This document shows, in pieces, positions 48,778 to 58,629 of a DNA stretch of 64,000 nucleotides (positions are counted from its first letter, which is position 1; each line of letters begins with the position of its first letter). Position numbers and translations under genes: made by a program. The notes below the pieces were generated by a model. The model made no database searches. It had not been told where the DNA came from and was given only the letters and a program-made list of their open reading frames with translations. Source of the stretch: Shewanella colwelliana ATCC 39565 (GTDB taxonomy: Bacteria > Pseudomonadota > Gammaproteobacteria > Enterobacterales > Shewanellaceae); NCBI RefSeq assembly GCF_000518705.1, contig NZ_JAEC01000024.1, positions 1 to 64,000 on the forward strand. The letters are read 5' to 3'.

Positions 48778-48822
48778 TATGCGCTGATTTAGAAATCAAA
48801 TATTAACAGCGTTCAAGCTAAG

Positions 48823-50178
48823 TTAGAGTGAAACTTGCTCTCTGTGGGCCCACACCATAGTCTCCCCCCATAACGGCAGCATCCACACACCGCTATCATC
48901 ATCTTGATAAATTTGCCGTAAAACCATCCGCTCGTTCTGCAGTACATTTTTGCGGATCTCTCGATATATGGTGGCTGACTCTTTTGAGATCTGCTGCGGA
49001 CTAGTGAAGGAGCGATCATCTACATCTACAAGAAAAGTGCTAACGGCTTTACCATCGACTTCGCTTTGTGACACCTTAAACTCACCGCTAAACTGATAGC
49101 GAATGGAAATCTCTTTGAGCATATCATCGGTGATACAGGCTGCCGCAACTAGCTTACCTCTATTTACAGAGTCAAAGATCAATGACAACCGAACATCTGC
49201 ACGGACCACATTCTTACTCTCTGAGTAGTAATAAACATCAGCTCTATATACGTCTTCAACCAGCCCTTTATCTGCGGGGGCAAATTCATCTAAAAGGATA
49301 TTATTGTAGGTCACTTGTTCCATTCTGAGCTTAGTATCCGCTAACCATTGAATATCAAGTGGAGGCATGGAAGTGCTTACATCAGTGACTAAATTGAGTG
49401 GCTGATTGTCAATACAACTGCCGTTAAACTGGTTACATAATGCGACCGATTCGTAACGGCCATTTTCAAATGCAAACAACTGTTTTTCAGTAGAGTTTTT
49501 AAAAACACCGTCGTAGTTAAACCAATTTTCAATCACATCCTTTGTTGCCATATTTTTTGTCTGGCCATCTAATTGCACTGTATGTAGCAAGGATTCGTTT
49601 TGCGCCAGTGACAAAGACTTTGCAGTGATCGATGCAACTTCAGGTTCAGCAAGTAACGATAAGTCGTTTACAATGACTTTCAATCCACCAAAAAAGTGCA
49701 ACCCAGCAATTAACGTGGCAACGAGGGCAATTGCTGTAATGCGGTAGCGCCTGGTTTTTTTCCTACTTTCGCTCTCGTTCGAATAATCGGTTGTACAGGC
49801 CCCTTGAGGGGTAACCGTTAATGCCTGATGACTTAGAAGGCTCACACTAGCAGCCGATGCTGAAGATACTGCTTCTAGCGGCTCGATAACGCATAAGCTG
49901 TAACCGTAGCGAGGGATGTTTTTAATCTCAATATCCGTTTGGCCTTGTAATTTCTTTCTCAAGCTACTCATACATTGCGTTAATGATGAAGGAGCAACGA
50001 TTCTTCCAGGCCAACCAGCCAAATTTAGCGTCTCTTTACTAACCACTTCACCCACATGTTTAACTAGACTTTTAAGTATTTCTAACTCAGCCAGCGATAA
50101 TGCACAGCGAGTCGAATGTTTAGTATCGACTAACTCTCTGGCATCTAAATCAATAATTAAAAATTCTGAAATCTTCAC
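48823..50178 (-). CDS. Membrane-anchored ToxR/CadC-type transcriptional regulator
   Basis: The first 100 residues form an OmpR/PhoB-type winged helix (LSLAELEILKSLVKHVGEVVSK..., RKKLQ, then IKNIPRYGYSL). A Ser-rich linker leads to one membrane helix (about residues 147-168). The remaining 280 residues should be periplasmic, with two nearby cysteine pairs possible in CNQFNGSC. This layout is that of ToxR/CadC one-component regulators, which sense periplasmic conditions. It lies downstream of the undecaheme cytochrome on the same strand, 185 bp away with a terminator between. Control of that gene is suggested by position only. Confidence 0.85.
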   Translation of the reverse strand: MKISEFLIIDLDARELVDTKHSTRCALSLAELEILKSLVKHVGEVVSKETLNLAGWPGRIVAPSSLTQCMSSLRKKLQGQTDIEIKNIPRYGYSLCVIEPLEAVSSASAASVSLLSHQALTVTPQGACTTDYSNESESRKKTRRYRITAIALVATLIAGLHFFGGLKVIVNDLSLLAEPEVASITAKSLSLAQNESLLHTVQLDGQTKNMATKDVIENWFNYDGVFKNSTEKQLFAFENGRYESVALCNQFNGSCIDNQPLNLVTDVSTSMPPLDIQWLADTKLRMEQVTYNNILLDEFAPADKGLVEDVYRADVYYYSESKNVVRADVRLSLIFDSVNRGKLVAAACITDDMLKEISIRYQFSGEFKVSQSEVDGKAVSTFLVDVDDRSFTSPQQISKESATIYREIRKNVLQNERMVLRQIYQDDDSGVWMLPLWGETMVWAHREQVSL

Positions 50179-50307
50179 AACCTAACCTCTACTACTTTTT
50201 AGTAGATCCCCAATCAATATTCTACTGCATATTGTTAACCCTAAACCTGACATGATGCTGAGTTCCGATTAAACAGTTAATGCTTTGGTAATATTTGTGA
50301 TCCCCGT

Positions 50308-50335
50308 AAAAAAAGACCCTAACAAAATGCTAGGG
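50308..50335 (-). terminator. Terminator of the undecaheme cytochrome gene
   Basis: On the minus strand CCCTA-(9)-TAGGG is followed by seven T, 28 bp past the stop codon. Confidence 0.75.
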
Positions 50336-50362
50336 CCCAAAAATATTACACGGAGGAGAATC

Positions 50363-52720
50363 TTATTTCAGGTTATGAGACTCCTTTAGATTGGTTAGAT
50401 CATGACATACTGCACATGACTCTTCACCTGTATACTGACCAAGCTCGACACCAAACTGAGCGCCGTTTTGTTTCATATGACTAACCACGTCTTTACGAAC
50501 CTGGCGGCGATCTTCGCCCTCTTCAGCGGCTCGTTTACCGTGACAACTCAAACATACAGCTGCAGTTGGCGATACAAAAGCATCAGCAACAGCATCTACG
50601 GCATAACGTTTGTTACCGCTAGTGTCTTTGCCATTTGCTGGGTCAAGACCGTCATAGGTATCCATGTAATCAAGATCAAGCGCTAATGGTTTACGACCCA
50701 CTAGGTACTTAGCATCGAAGCTATCTTCAATATGACACTTAGCACAGTTAGCTAAATCTGCAGAGTATTCCACATTCCGTTTCCACCCTTCACCACTTTG
50801 GTTAGCACGGTTGTTAGCATGCATCGCATGGATCCAGACCTTCTGATCAGGATGACTCATGGTCAACTGTTCGACATAGTCCTCATCACCTTGCTTGGTT
50901 TGCGAATTACGGATGACCTGAGTTGGCATATTGTTGGCGTTATGACAAGCCACACATTCTTCAGCAGCATTCGATGCAGTAGTCCAATCTCGTTCACCGC
51001 GCGGCATCAGCTCCTTCATCATAATCATTGGGTCTAAAGAGCCATTACCATCTAAATCTACTGAGCCAGAGGCACAAGTAGTGCCAAAATAGGTACTATC
51101 ATTCTTAACCACAGAATGGCAACTACGACAGTTCAGCGTCATTTGTACAAAGCCTTCATCAGACGTAGTCGTACCATGACAGTCACCACAGAGCTCATTA
51201 GTCACGATCTGACGACGTGGGCGCTCTTCCAGTAACCCTTGCTTATTGAAAAAGTGTTGCCAGTTGTATCCCGCAGCACCATTACTCCAATCAGTCTTAC
51301 CATCACAATCTTGAATGGTTTCACCATCTTTATCGATACAGAACCAGATACGTGGTGTCACCATGCCGTAGCTGTCGTTCAAATCACCATCAAAATCGTC
51401 TTCAAGATCGAATGGACCGATTTCAAAGGTCGTCTTACCATTTTCATAGTTGAGTACGATTGGTTCATCTACGTAGCCAGGGAAGTTCTCTTTGTTGGTG
51501 TGAACGCGCAAAACTTTACCGCGATCCATGCCCATATCTTGGCCACCCCAGTTGATATAGAACTCAGCGTAGTACATGTACTTAACCAGATCTAACTGCT
51601 CATTGCGAGTGTTACCATTTTTGTCCAAAATATCCACGGTCAACTGTACATAACCAGTCTTATCAGTATCTAAATTGGCATCGATATTGGCTTTTGCTTC
51701 TGGCGCATCAACCATCTTAGCTTCGGTAATGGTCAAGTGCAGATTTTCACGGCGCTCGTTTTGTCCTTTGTAAGTAGACAAATGCACCATTTCTAACGTA
51801 CCAGAAGTATGACAATTGGCACATTGTGCATTGTCTTGATATGGCCAGTGACCAATCCCCTCTTTAAAGTTTACGTCTGTATGACAAGTAATACAGGTTT
51901 CTTGCGTAGGAACCTTCTTCCAGTTTGCAAAATCAGTTGCTTGTTCGTTCTCGGCATGGCAATTATCACAGCCACCAACTGGTGCAGGGATGACTCCGAT
52001 ATGAGCTTCATGAGCCAGCATTGGGAACACTTTGCTGATATCACTGACTTTGTTGTCTGCGTGACAAGCAACACAAGTTTCTACTTCAGTATATTTCCCA
52101 CCATGAATAGTAAAGTCATCGTGACAACTTACACAGTTCTGGTTATTAACCACATTCTTGGTATACAGTGGTTCTAAACCTGCCCCTCTAAAGTCATAAT
52201 GCATATTCTCATAGCTAAGCTCTGTTGCCCCAACAGCTTCACCACCAGTTCTCATTACCAGTCTTAATGTCTTTTCTTCGGTAATGGCAAAAGCGCTCTC
52301 AGCCGTAACATCTTTCTCAAAACTATAAGTATAGCTACCGTCTTTGTTATCAACCAAGCTACCGCACTTAGCGTACTTGCTTGCAGGACATGCTTCAGAG
52401 CTCAATAGCTTCCAGCTGTTTGCATCTCCTTCAGTACCTAGCTCTAAACCAGATAGGATAAAACCGAACTTCTCTAAACCAACAACAGGCAGATCTTTTT
52501 CATTGGTGACCGTAAATGTAATGTCAGACTGCGCCCCGACAGCAATCTTATCCACCGCTACAGTTAACGCTTTTGCATCTGTTGCCACAGGAATGCCAGG
52601 AAGTCCTGGTGTTCCGGATTCGCCATCTTTACCATTTTGTCCATCATCACCGGAACAACCCGTTAAGGCCAGTCCAATGAAGGCTGCTAACGTAGCAACT
52701 TTTATATCGACTCGTTTCAT
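50363..52720 (-). CDS. Outer-membrane undecaheme c-type cytochrome of the OmcA/MtrC family
   Basis: This is a surface electron-transfer lipoprotein of about 785 residues. The signal ends in a lipobox (LALTGC), followed by a short collagen-like Gly-x-x tract. Eleven CxxCH haem sites are visible: five between about residues 196 and 304 and six between about 511 and 773, separated by a beta-rich region. The 5+6 pattern is that of UndA rather than the ten-haem MtrC or OmcA. Additional cysteines (about 111/119 and 461/472) may form the domain disulfides typical of this family. The ATG at 52720 is preferred for ribosome binding site spacing. No mtrA or mtrB homologue lies in the window, so its partners are elsewhere. 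Confidence 0.93.
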   Translation of the reverse strand: MKRVDIKVATLAAFIGLALTGCSGDDGQNGKDGESGTPGLPGIPVATDAKALTVAVDKIAVGAQSDITFTVTNEKDLPVVGLEKFGFILSGLELGTEGDANSWKLLSSEACPASKYAKCGSLVDNKDGSYTYSFEKDVTAESAFAITEEKTLRLVMRTGGEAVGATELSYENMHYDFRGAGLEPLYTKNVVNNQNCVSCHDDFTIHGGKYTEVETCVACHADNKVSDISKVFPMLAHEAHIGVIPAPVGGCDNCHAENEQATDFANWKKVPTQETCITCHTDVNFKEGIGHWPYQDNAQCANCHTSGTLEMVHLSTYKGQNERRENLHLTITEAKMVDAPEAKANIDANLDTDKTGYVQLTVDILDKNGNTRNEQLDLVKYMYYAEFYINWGGQDMGMDRGKVLRVHTNKENFPGYVDEPIVLNYENGKTTFEIGPFDLEDDFDGDLNDSYGMVTPRIWFCIDKDGETIQDCDGKTDWSNGAAGYNWQHFFNKQGLLEERPRRQIVTNELCGDCHGTTTSDEGFVQMTLNCRSCHSVVKNDSTYFGTTCASGSVDLDGNGSLDPMIMMKELMPRGERDWTTASNAAEECVACHNANNMPTQVIRNSQTKQGDEDYVEQLTMSHPDQKVWIHAMHANNRANQSGEGWKRNVEYSADLANCAKCHIEDSFDAKYLVGRKPLALDLDYMDTYDGLDPANGKDTSGNKRYAVDAVADAFVSPTAAVCLSCHGKRAAEEGEDRRQVRKDVVSHMKQNGAQFGVELGQYTGEESCAVCHDLTNLKESHNLK

Positions 52721-53623
52721 CATCAGCTCCACTCACTTATATTTTGCCCTCTTTATTGGGGCAAGTGAAATGTAACTAAGCGCGTGAAATTAAAGTGTGA
52801 TCATCTCGGTTGCATTTTAGAACAAATTTTCCAACGAGAAACACTGCACAAATAAAGCCTGCATTGTTAACAACCATACCAATAACAGTTAATAAATGTG
52901 ACAACCAAAGTTATAAGGTTGCTATTAAACATAAAGAAAGCGTGATTGCTAGCACTAAAGCAGCTAACAAAAGTTAACAAAAGGGTGATTTGTTACCAAG
53001 CATTAGGATTTTAACGTCAGCTTGTTATTTCCCACCGAGAAATAAATCCCTTCACTACTATAAATTTGTGGTGCATCAGGGGCAAAACACCTCAATTAGC
53101 AGTGTCAATGTTAGGCATTATTTATTGAAATCAACCGGAAAACGTTGCAGCCTACTCAGATGCTTGGAACAACTTCATCGGTGATACAAAAAGAGTGATC
53201 TCTTCATGTCATAGAGAATGGGCAATAATGACTAAGTGTTAGTAAGGAATGCTATTACAAGAGAATTCTAACGTTTCAATGGTGTGTTAACGAGTGTACA
53301 TCTAATTCAACTACCCACGTCCATTGTTACAATCAACAATTGGCTAGATGCAGCTTACAGACTTAAGCTATTCATCACATCCCCGCTAAAAGTCGATGTT
53401 ATGGCAGCCCTGATAGAGTGCTTAGTAAAGAAGGGAACCTTTGGCGCATTTCCGGGAACTTAAGAGATTCAGAAAATAAAGCAAGCCATTGAGCTGTTGC
53501 TAAGGGCGTAAGAGCCAAGGATTATTTGATTAACATTCCCTACGAAGCACTAAACTCTCGATTAGCTATCACGCTTTATACTGATTGACATGCCGCGTCT
53601 CATATTTTCTAAGTTGCAGGCAC
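52721..53623. other. Intergenic region between the cytochrome and the tRNA array
   Basis: About 900 bp with no convincing gene. The cytochrome-proximal part is AT-rich with several GTTAACA-like and TGTGA half-sites and should contain its promoter. A 64-residue frame near 52990-53184 lacks supporting features. Confidence 0.45.
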
Positions 53624-53652
53624 AAAAAAGCCCATCAAAGATGGGCTTTTTT
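53624..53652 (-). terminator. Terminator of the tRNA operon
   Basis: AAAAAAGCCCATC-AAA-GATGGGCTTTTTT lies just downstream of the last tRNA gene when read on the minus strand. Confidence 0.93.
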
Positions 53653-53663
53653 GTTTTTAATAA

Positions 53664-53748
<85 letters not shown>

Positions 53749-53827
53749 ACTGCATCTAGTTTTATATCCTGACAAAGATAACGAGTTGTACTCGCACATC
53801 ATGTTTTATATCTTGATGAAGATAATA

Positions 53828-53902
53828 TGGCTGGGGTACCAGGATTTGAACCTGGGAATGCCGAGATCAAAACCCGGTGCCTTACCGCTTGGCGATACCC
53901 CA
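53828..53902 (-). tRNA. tRNA-Gln(TTG)
   Basis: The cloverleaf starts TGGGGTA and has anticodon loop TTTTGAT (TTG) and encoded CCA. It is nearly identical to the Gln copy at 54227-54301, with one T-loop base differing (TTTGAA versus TTCGAA). Confidence 0.96.
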
Positions 53903-53951
53903 ATCTAACTTGCATATTGTTAAAGATAGACAATCTCTAACTAAAAATAAA

Positions 53952-54036
<85 letters not shown>

Positions 54037-54129
54037 ACTGCATCTAGTTTTACATCTTGATTAAGATGTTAGCCATAATCGGGACAGAGTCCTTACCGCT
54101 ACATCTTCCTTTTTACATCATGAAGAAGA

Positions 54130-54206
54130 TGGTAGCAATGGCGGGACTTGAACCTGCGACCCCAGCATTATGAGTGCTGTGCTCTAACCAGCTGAGCTAC
54201 ATTGCC
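54130..54206 (-). tRNA. tRNA-Met(CAT), elongator type
   Basis: The cloverleaf starts GGCAATG, with anticodon loop CTCATAA (CAT) and encoded CCA. The fully paired first acceptor base pair argues for elongator rather than initiator methionine tRNA. Confidence 0.93.
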
Positions 54207-54226
54207 ACATTTATCTTAAAGATAAA

Positions 54227-54301
54227 TGGCTGGGGTACCAGGATTCGAACCTGGGAATGCCGAGATCAAAACCCGGTGCCTTACCGCTTGGCGATACCCC
54301 A
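54227..54301 (-). tRNA. tRNA-Gln(TTG)
   Basis: Second Gln copy, 399 bp from the first, with the same acceptor stem, anticodon and CCA end. Confidence 0.96.
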
Positions 54302-54351
54302 ATCAATCTTGCTTCATGTTAAAGACTATACAATCTCTAACTAAAAATAAA

Positions 54352-54436
<85 letters not shown>

Positions 54437-54551
54437 ACTGCATCTAGTTTTACATCTTGATTAAGATGTTGCCAACCCTATTTCTGATAATTTAAATAAA
54501 TTAAATTTATCAACTAGTCGGCTAATCTCTAGTTTTACATCTTAGAGAAGA

Positions 54552-54628
54552 TGGTAGCAATGGCGGGACTTGAACCTGCGACCCCAGCATTATGAGTGCT
54601 GTGCTCTAACCAGCTGAGCTACATTGCC
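54552..54628 (-). tRNA. tRNA-Met(CAT), elongator type
   Basis: The first gene of the array in transcription order and identical to the Met copy at 54130-54206. The operon promoter should lie between here and ychF. Confidence 0.93.
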
Positions 54629-54823
54629 ATCTTTTCTTACATGTCCCTCTTGCTGAGGAACGGGGCGTATTATGCTTATTCAGCGTAGGCAGGTCAACAG
54701 CTTTTTTTCGCAATATTAAACTATCTAGGTTGTTCGCCTATAAACTCGCCAAAGTGAGCAGCAGTTATCCAAAAAATGCCATGAAACCGCGTTTTTCAGC
54801 GATTCCGCTTATTCATTAAATAC

Positions 54824-54851
54824 AAAAAAGGCCCAATAAGATGATTGGACC
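54824..54851 (-). terminator. ychF terminator
   Basis: GGTCCAAT-CATCTT-ATTGGGCC (one G-U pair) is followed on the minus strand by six T. Confidence 0.85.
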
Positions 54852-54894
54852 TGTTATCTCGCTGCACAATTTTCTCGCTTAATGCGAGAAAAAA

Positions 54895-55986
54895 TCAGAC
54901 GTTAAATAAGAAATGCATCACGTCGCCATCTTTCACCACGTAGGTTTTACCCTCAACGCGCAGCTTACCCGCTTCTTTTGCACCGGCTTCGCCTTTATAG
55001 GCAATGAAATCATCATAAGACATCACTTGCGCGCGAATGAAACCCCGCTCAAAGTCAGTATGAATAACACCAGCAGCCTGCGGTGCACTCGCACCAACAC
55101 GTACTGTCCATGCACGAACCTCTTTAACACCTGCTGTAAAATAAGTGTGTAGATCAAGTAGCTCGTAACCAGCGCGGATCACGCGATCAAGACCGGGCTC
55201 TTCTAGTCCTAAATCAGCCATAAACTCTTGGCGATCTTCGGCATCCATTTCAGCCAATTCAGATTCGATAGCCGCACATACCGCAACAACTACAGCGTTC
55301 TCTTTTGCTGCAATGTCACGAACCGTGTCGAGATGTGGGTTGTTTTCAAAACCATCTTCAGACACGTTAGCAATATACATAGTTGGTTTAAGCGTAAGGA
55401 AGTTAAGGTAAGCAACCGCAGCTAACTCCTCTTTACTTAAATCCATCGAGCGCAGCATATGGCCTTCATCCAACACTGGGCGCATTTTTTCAAGGACGCT
55501 CACTTCAAACTTAGCTTCTTGATCGCCGCCTTTTGCACGCTTCTGTTGGCGGGTAATCGCGCGCTCACATGAGTCGAGATCAGCAAGCGCTAGCTCAGTG
55601 TTGATCACTTCAATATCACTGGCTGGTGATACTTTGTTAGCAACGTGCACTATGTTGTCATCTTCGAAACAACGAACAACGTGACCGATTGCATCAGTTT
55701 CGCGAATATTAGCCAGGAACTTATTACCTAAACCTTCACCTTTCGATGCGCCAGCCACAAGACCCGCAATATCAATAAACTCCATGGTTGTTGGTAAGAC
55801 GCGTTCCGGATTAACGATTGCAGCCAATGCTTCTAGACGAAGGTCCGGCACAGGCACAACACCAGTATTAGGTTCAATCGTACAAAACGGGAAGTTTGAC
55901 GCTTCGATACCCGCCTTGGTCAACGCATTGAACAATGTCGATTTACCTACGTTAGGAAGACCAACGATGCCACATTTAAAACCCAT
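54895..55986 (-). CDS. ychF: Redox-regulated ATPase YchF (Obg family)
   Basis: YchF is a translation-associated P-loop NTPase that prefers ATP. The 363-residue protein starts [19 protein letters not shown] (P-loop GLPNVGKS) and has an inserted helical domain and a C-terminal TGS-like domain ([14 protein letters not shown]). The ATG at 55986, with AAAGG upstream, is preferred over the frame's six-codon extension. Adjacent to pth as in most relatives. Confidence 0.97.
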   Translation of the reverse strand: MGFKCGIVGLPNVGKSTLFNALTKAGIEASNFPFCTIEPNTGVVPVPDLRLEALAAIVNPERVLPTTMEFIDIAGLVAGASKGEGLGNKFLANIRETDAIGHVVRCFEDDNIVHVANKVSPASDIEVINTELALADLDSCERAITRQQKRAKGGDQEAKFEVSVLEKMRPVLDEGHMLRSMDLSKEELAAVAYLNFLTLKPTMYIANVSEDGFENNPHLDTVRDIAAKENAVVVAVCAAIESELAEMDAEDRQEFMADLGLEEPGLDRVIRAGYELLDLHTYFTAGVKEVRAWTVRVGASAPQAAGVIHTDFERGFIRAQVMSYDDFIAYKGEAGAKEAGKLRVEGKTYVVKDGDVMHFLFNV

Positions 55987-56052
55987 ATCTTTACCTTTAT
56001 CCAATTAATATTATCGGTTGTCCCAATAATTAAACATTTAGCTTGTTATCGC

Positions 56053-56640
56053 TTAGCCAGCCTTGTAAGAATGCAACCTGTGCATCGCCTTACTCATATC
56101 TTCTTTAAACAACACTTCTGTAGCGCGAACCGCTTCATCGATAACCTCTTCGATCAAACGCTGCTCTGCTTGTGGTGCTTTACCTAATACATAGTTACTC
56201 ACGAGACTCTTGTCTCCTGGGTGACCGATACCGATTCTTAATCGGTAGAAACCTTTATCATTAGCAAGCTTAGCGATGATATCTTTAAGGCCATTATGAC
56301 CACCATGACCACCACCTAATTTAAACTTAGCAACACCTGGGGGCATATCAAGCTCATCATGCGCCACAAGGATCTCCTCAGGTTCAATACGAAAAAAATT
56401 CGCCAATGCACCCACTGATTTCCCGCTCAAATTCATGAAAGTCGTTGGGATAAGTAATCTAACATCCTTACCATAAAGTGTTGCTCTAGCAGTCAATCCA
56501 TAATATTTGCTATCTGGCACAAGGCTAACACCACACACTCTTGCTAACTCATTGACATACCAAGCGCCTGCGTTGTGCCGAGTTTGCTCATATTTATCAC
56601 CGGGATTAGCAAGCCCAACAATCAGTTTTATATTGCCCAT
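56053..56640 (-). CDS. pth: Peptidyl-tRNA hydrolase
   Basis: Pth recycles tRNA from stalled peptidyl-tRNA. The 195-residue protein has [21 protein letters not shown] (catalytic His), DELDMPPG (catalytic Asp) and [12 protein letters not shown]. The start at 56640 ([10 protein letters not shown]) gives normal length; the frame extends 40 codons further without resemblance to the family. Confidence 0.97.
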   Translation of the reverse strand: MGNIKLIVGLANPGDKYEQTRHNAGAWYVNELARVCGVSLVPDSKYYGLTARATLYGKDVRLLIPTTFMNLSGKSVGALANFFRIEPEEILVAHDELDMPPGVAKFKLGGGHGGHNGLKDIIAKLANDKGFYRLRIGIGHPGDKSLVSNYVLGKAPQAEQRLIEEVIDEAVRATEVLFKEDMSKAMHRLHSYKAG

Positions 56641-56785
56641 AGAATCTTTGCCTATCTCGCAAGCGCGTAAATAAAAACGCGGCATTTTAGCACTCAATCG
56701 GGCCAGCAACAAATTTGTTATCTCATAGAGGGGATTTCGCAAATAGAAAGATGTTCGCACTAAGCTGGAGGCTAATAAAACAATA

Positions 56786-56819
56786 AAGCCACTTAATCAC
56801 ATCGTCATTTAAGTGGCTT
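56786..56819 (-). terminator. Hairpin downstream of ubiF
   Basis: AAGCCACTTAA pairs with TTAAGTGGCTT around a 12-base loop, just past the ubiF stop codon on the minus strand. Confidence 0.75.
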
Positions 56820-56841
56820 CAAAAAACGGGTTACCCTAAAC

Positions 56842-58050
56842 TCATAACCCCATGGCGTACTTTAGTACTTTATGCTTAATTGGCGTATCTAAGTTCGCCA
56901 TCTTCAAGGCACCATTGCGTAGTAATTTTAATGGCAATAGATTGTTGCTAAAGCTTGCGTAAAACAGATCCATTGTTGTCATCATCAATTGATTGTCGAT
57001 GTAACGCTTTGATTGATAGTCGGCTAACACCTCTGTTGTCCACCAGCATCGATTATTGGCAATAGCGGTTGCAAAGGTATCTATCAGTGCATTGACATCT
57101 TTAAACCCAAGGTTAACACCTTGCCCCGCTAGCGGGTTAATCGTGTGCGCCGCATCACCAAGAATGACAACATGTTCATGGTAGTAACGCTGAGCGTGTC
57201 GACGGGTTAATTTAAAGCACCCTTTCGACAATACCTTAAAGCCTCTGTCGAGACGCTCGGGAAAACAGCGTTTAATCTGTTGGGCTAATGCCTCGTTACT
57301 TAAAGATGACAACTGCGTAATACGGTTAGCATCGTCATACCAAACTAATGAAGCATTATTGCCAGGCAACGGTAGTAATGAGCGCGGCCCTGTTGGGGTA
57401 AATTGTTGCCACGTAACGTCTTGCTCTGCTGTGTCAGTGGCAATATTGATAAGCATCGCCGACTGGGCATAATCCCAGCCAGTCAAACCTATTCCAGCCC
57501 ACTGACGAACTTGAGAGTTAGCTCCATCAGCGCCAATCAACAACCGCGTTGTCATTTGTGAACCATTACTTAGACTCAACGCAACACCGTCGTCTATTCG
57601 AGCAAAACTCTCTACTTTTATAGGGCAAAGTAACTCAAGGTTGCCATGCTGGGTAAATGCCTGCCATAAGGCCAACTGTACTACTCTATTTTCAACGATA
57701 TGCCCAAGGTGTGAAGCACCAACCTGATCACTATGAAATTGCGTGATACAGCCATCAAGTTCCCACGTCTCCAATCCTTTATAAGCGACCTGGCGCATAG
57801 CGGCTATCGCTTCTATCGCCCCTAAGCGTTTTAGTAGCTGCTCGGAAGCCACACTAATTGCTGACACGCGAAGATCTAAAGGCTGTTCAGCAGCATATTC
57901 CTGCGGTGCGTAAGCCTCAATGACGGCAACGGAAAGCCCCAGCTGAGCCAAGCCTATCGCCGTCGCAGCCCCCACCATTCCGCCACCTAAGATCACCACA
58001 TCCTTATCAAACTGCTGCTTGTCGTTCTGGCTCACCAATATTTGCTCCAT
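56842..58050 (-). CDS. ubiF: Ubiquinone biosynthesis hydroxylase (UbiF/UbiH family)
   Basis: This FAD-dependent aromatic hydroxylase of ubiquinone synthesis has about 402 residues. It has the dinucleotide fold VVILGGGMVGAATAIGLAQLGL, the middle motif IGADGANSQVRQ, and GDAAHTINPLAGQGVNLGFKD. Position beside miaB-ybeZ-ybeY-corC-lnt and near a Gln/Met/Leu tRNA array matches ubiF in E. coli, but UbiH or VisC cannot be excluded by sequence alone. The ATG at 58050 is preferred over the upstream extension. Confidence 0.88.
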   Translation of the reverse strand: MEQILVSQNDKQQFDKDVVILGGGMVGAATAIGLAQLGLSVAVIEAYAPQEYAAEQPLDLRVSAISVASEQLLKRLGAIEAIAAMRQVAYKGLETWELDGCITQFHSDQVGASHLGHIVENRVVQLALWQAFTQHGNLELLCPIKVESFARIDDGVALSLSNGSQMTTRLLIGADGANSQVRQWAGIGLTGWDYAQSAMLINIATDTAEQDVTWQQFTPTGPRSLLPLPGNNASLVWYDDANRITQLSSLSNEALAQQIKRCFPERLDRGFKVLSKGCFKLTRRHAQRYYHEHVVILGDAAHTINPLAGQGVNLGFKDVNALIDTFATAIANNRCWWTTEVLADYQSKRYIDNQLMMTTMDLFYASFSNNLLPLKLLRNGALKMANLDTPIKHKVLKYAMGL

Positions 58051-58228
58051 GGCTCTATGTCTAAATATGTCTGCATCGTCGATTGCGTATACAAATGTTG
58101 CTGGCACAGGAAACACTCACAATCGGTTACAAAGCATGCGAATTAAGTACGTTTTTCTACTTTACACTGCATCTAAACGCTACACAGACTATCGGTCAAC
58201 CACCCTAAACCGCGTAACGGAGTACCCT

Positions 58229-58531
58229 ATGAAAACGATTATCACAGCAACAGTTATTTTAGCGGCGTCACTTTTTCCTGCAGCAGCGTCAGCGCAAACC
58301 AATCCTGAAATGGAAAAAATGACTATAACCTACCGTGCACCGCTAGATTATGCCCTATATCAATATACTATTGAATTACTCGGCCACTACCGTAGCGAAA
58401 TTCAATCGAGTATTTACCATCAGGCTAAACACAATAGCCATGCTATGGCTAAGGCCTTTAATCGCTCACAAACGCACAAAATGACTGAGATAGCGGTTAT
58501 GCCAACAGAAAAAAGCCTTAGCCCAGAGTAA
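58229..58531 (+). CDS. Small secreted hypothetical protein, 100 residues
   Basis: The gene has a clear ribosome binding site (GGAG, six bases from the ATG), and the product has a signal peptide ending AAASA before QTNPEMEK. The mature part of about 78 residues is rich in Tyr, His and Gln ([30 protein letters not shown]). I do not recognise a family. It lies divergently from ubiF and upstream of miaB. Confidence 0.75.
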   Translation: MKTIITATVILAASLFPAAASAQTNPEMEKMTITYRAPLDYALYQYTIELLGHYRSEIQSSIYHQAKHNSHAMAKAFNRSQTHKMTEIAVMPTEKSLSPE

Positions 58532-58629
58532 TTTCTAAGATAGTCGGTGCAAAAGCTAGCCAGCGTTGCGCTCAAAGGGTAAAATGTCGCGCTATTTTTC
58601 CCTGTAGTGGCAACCACGGCGCAAAACTG

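Noticed and set aside
52721..52900. Possible CRP sites upstream of the cytochrome (TGTGA half-sites)
   Set aside because: Only one half of the palindrome matches well in each case; not enough to claim a site.
52990..53184. 64-residue plus-strand frame
   Set aside because: No ribosome binding site, low-complexity composition and no recognisable motif.
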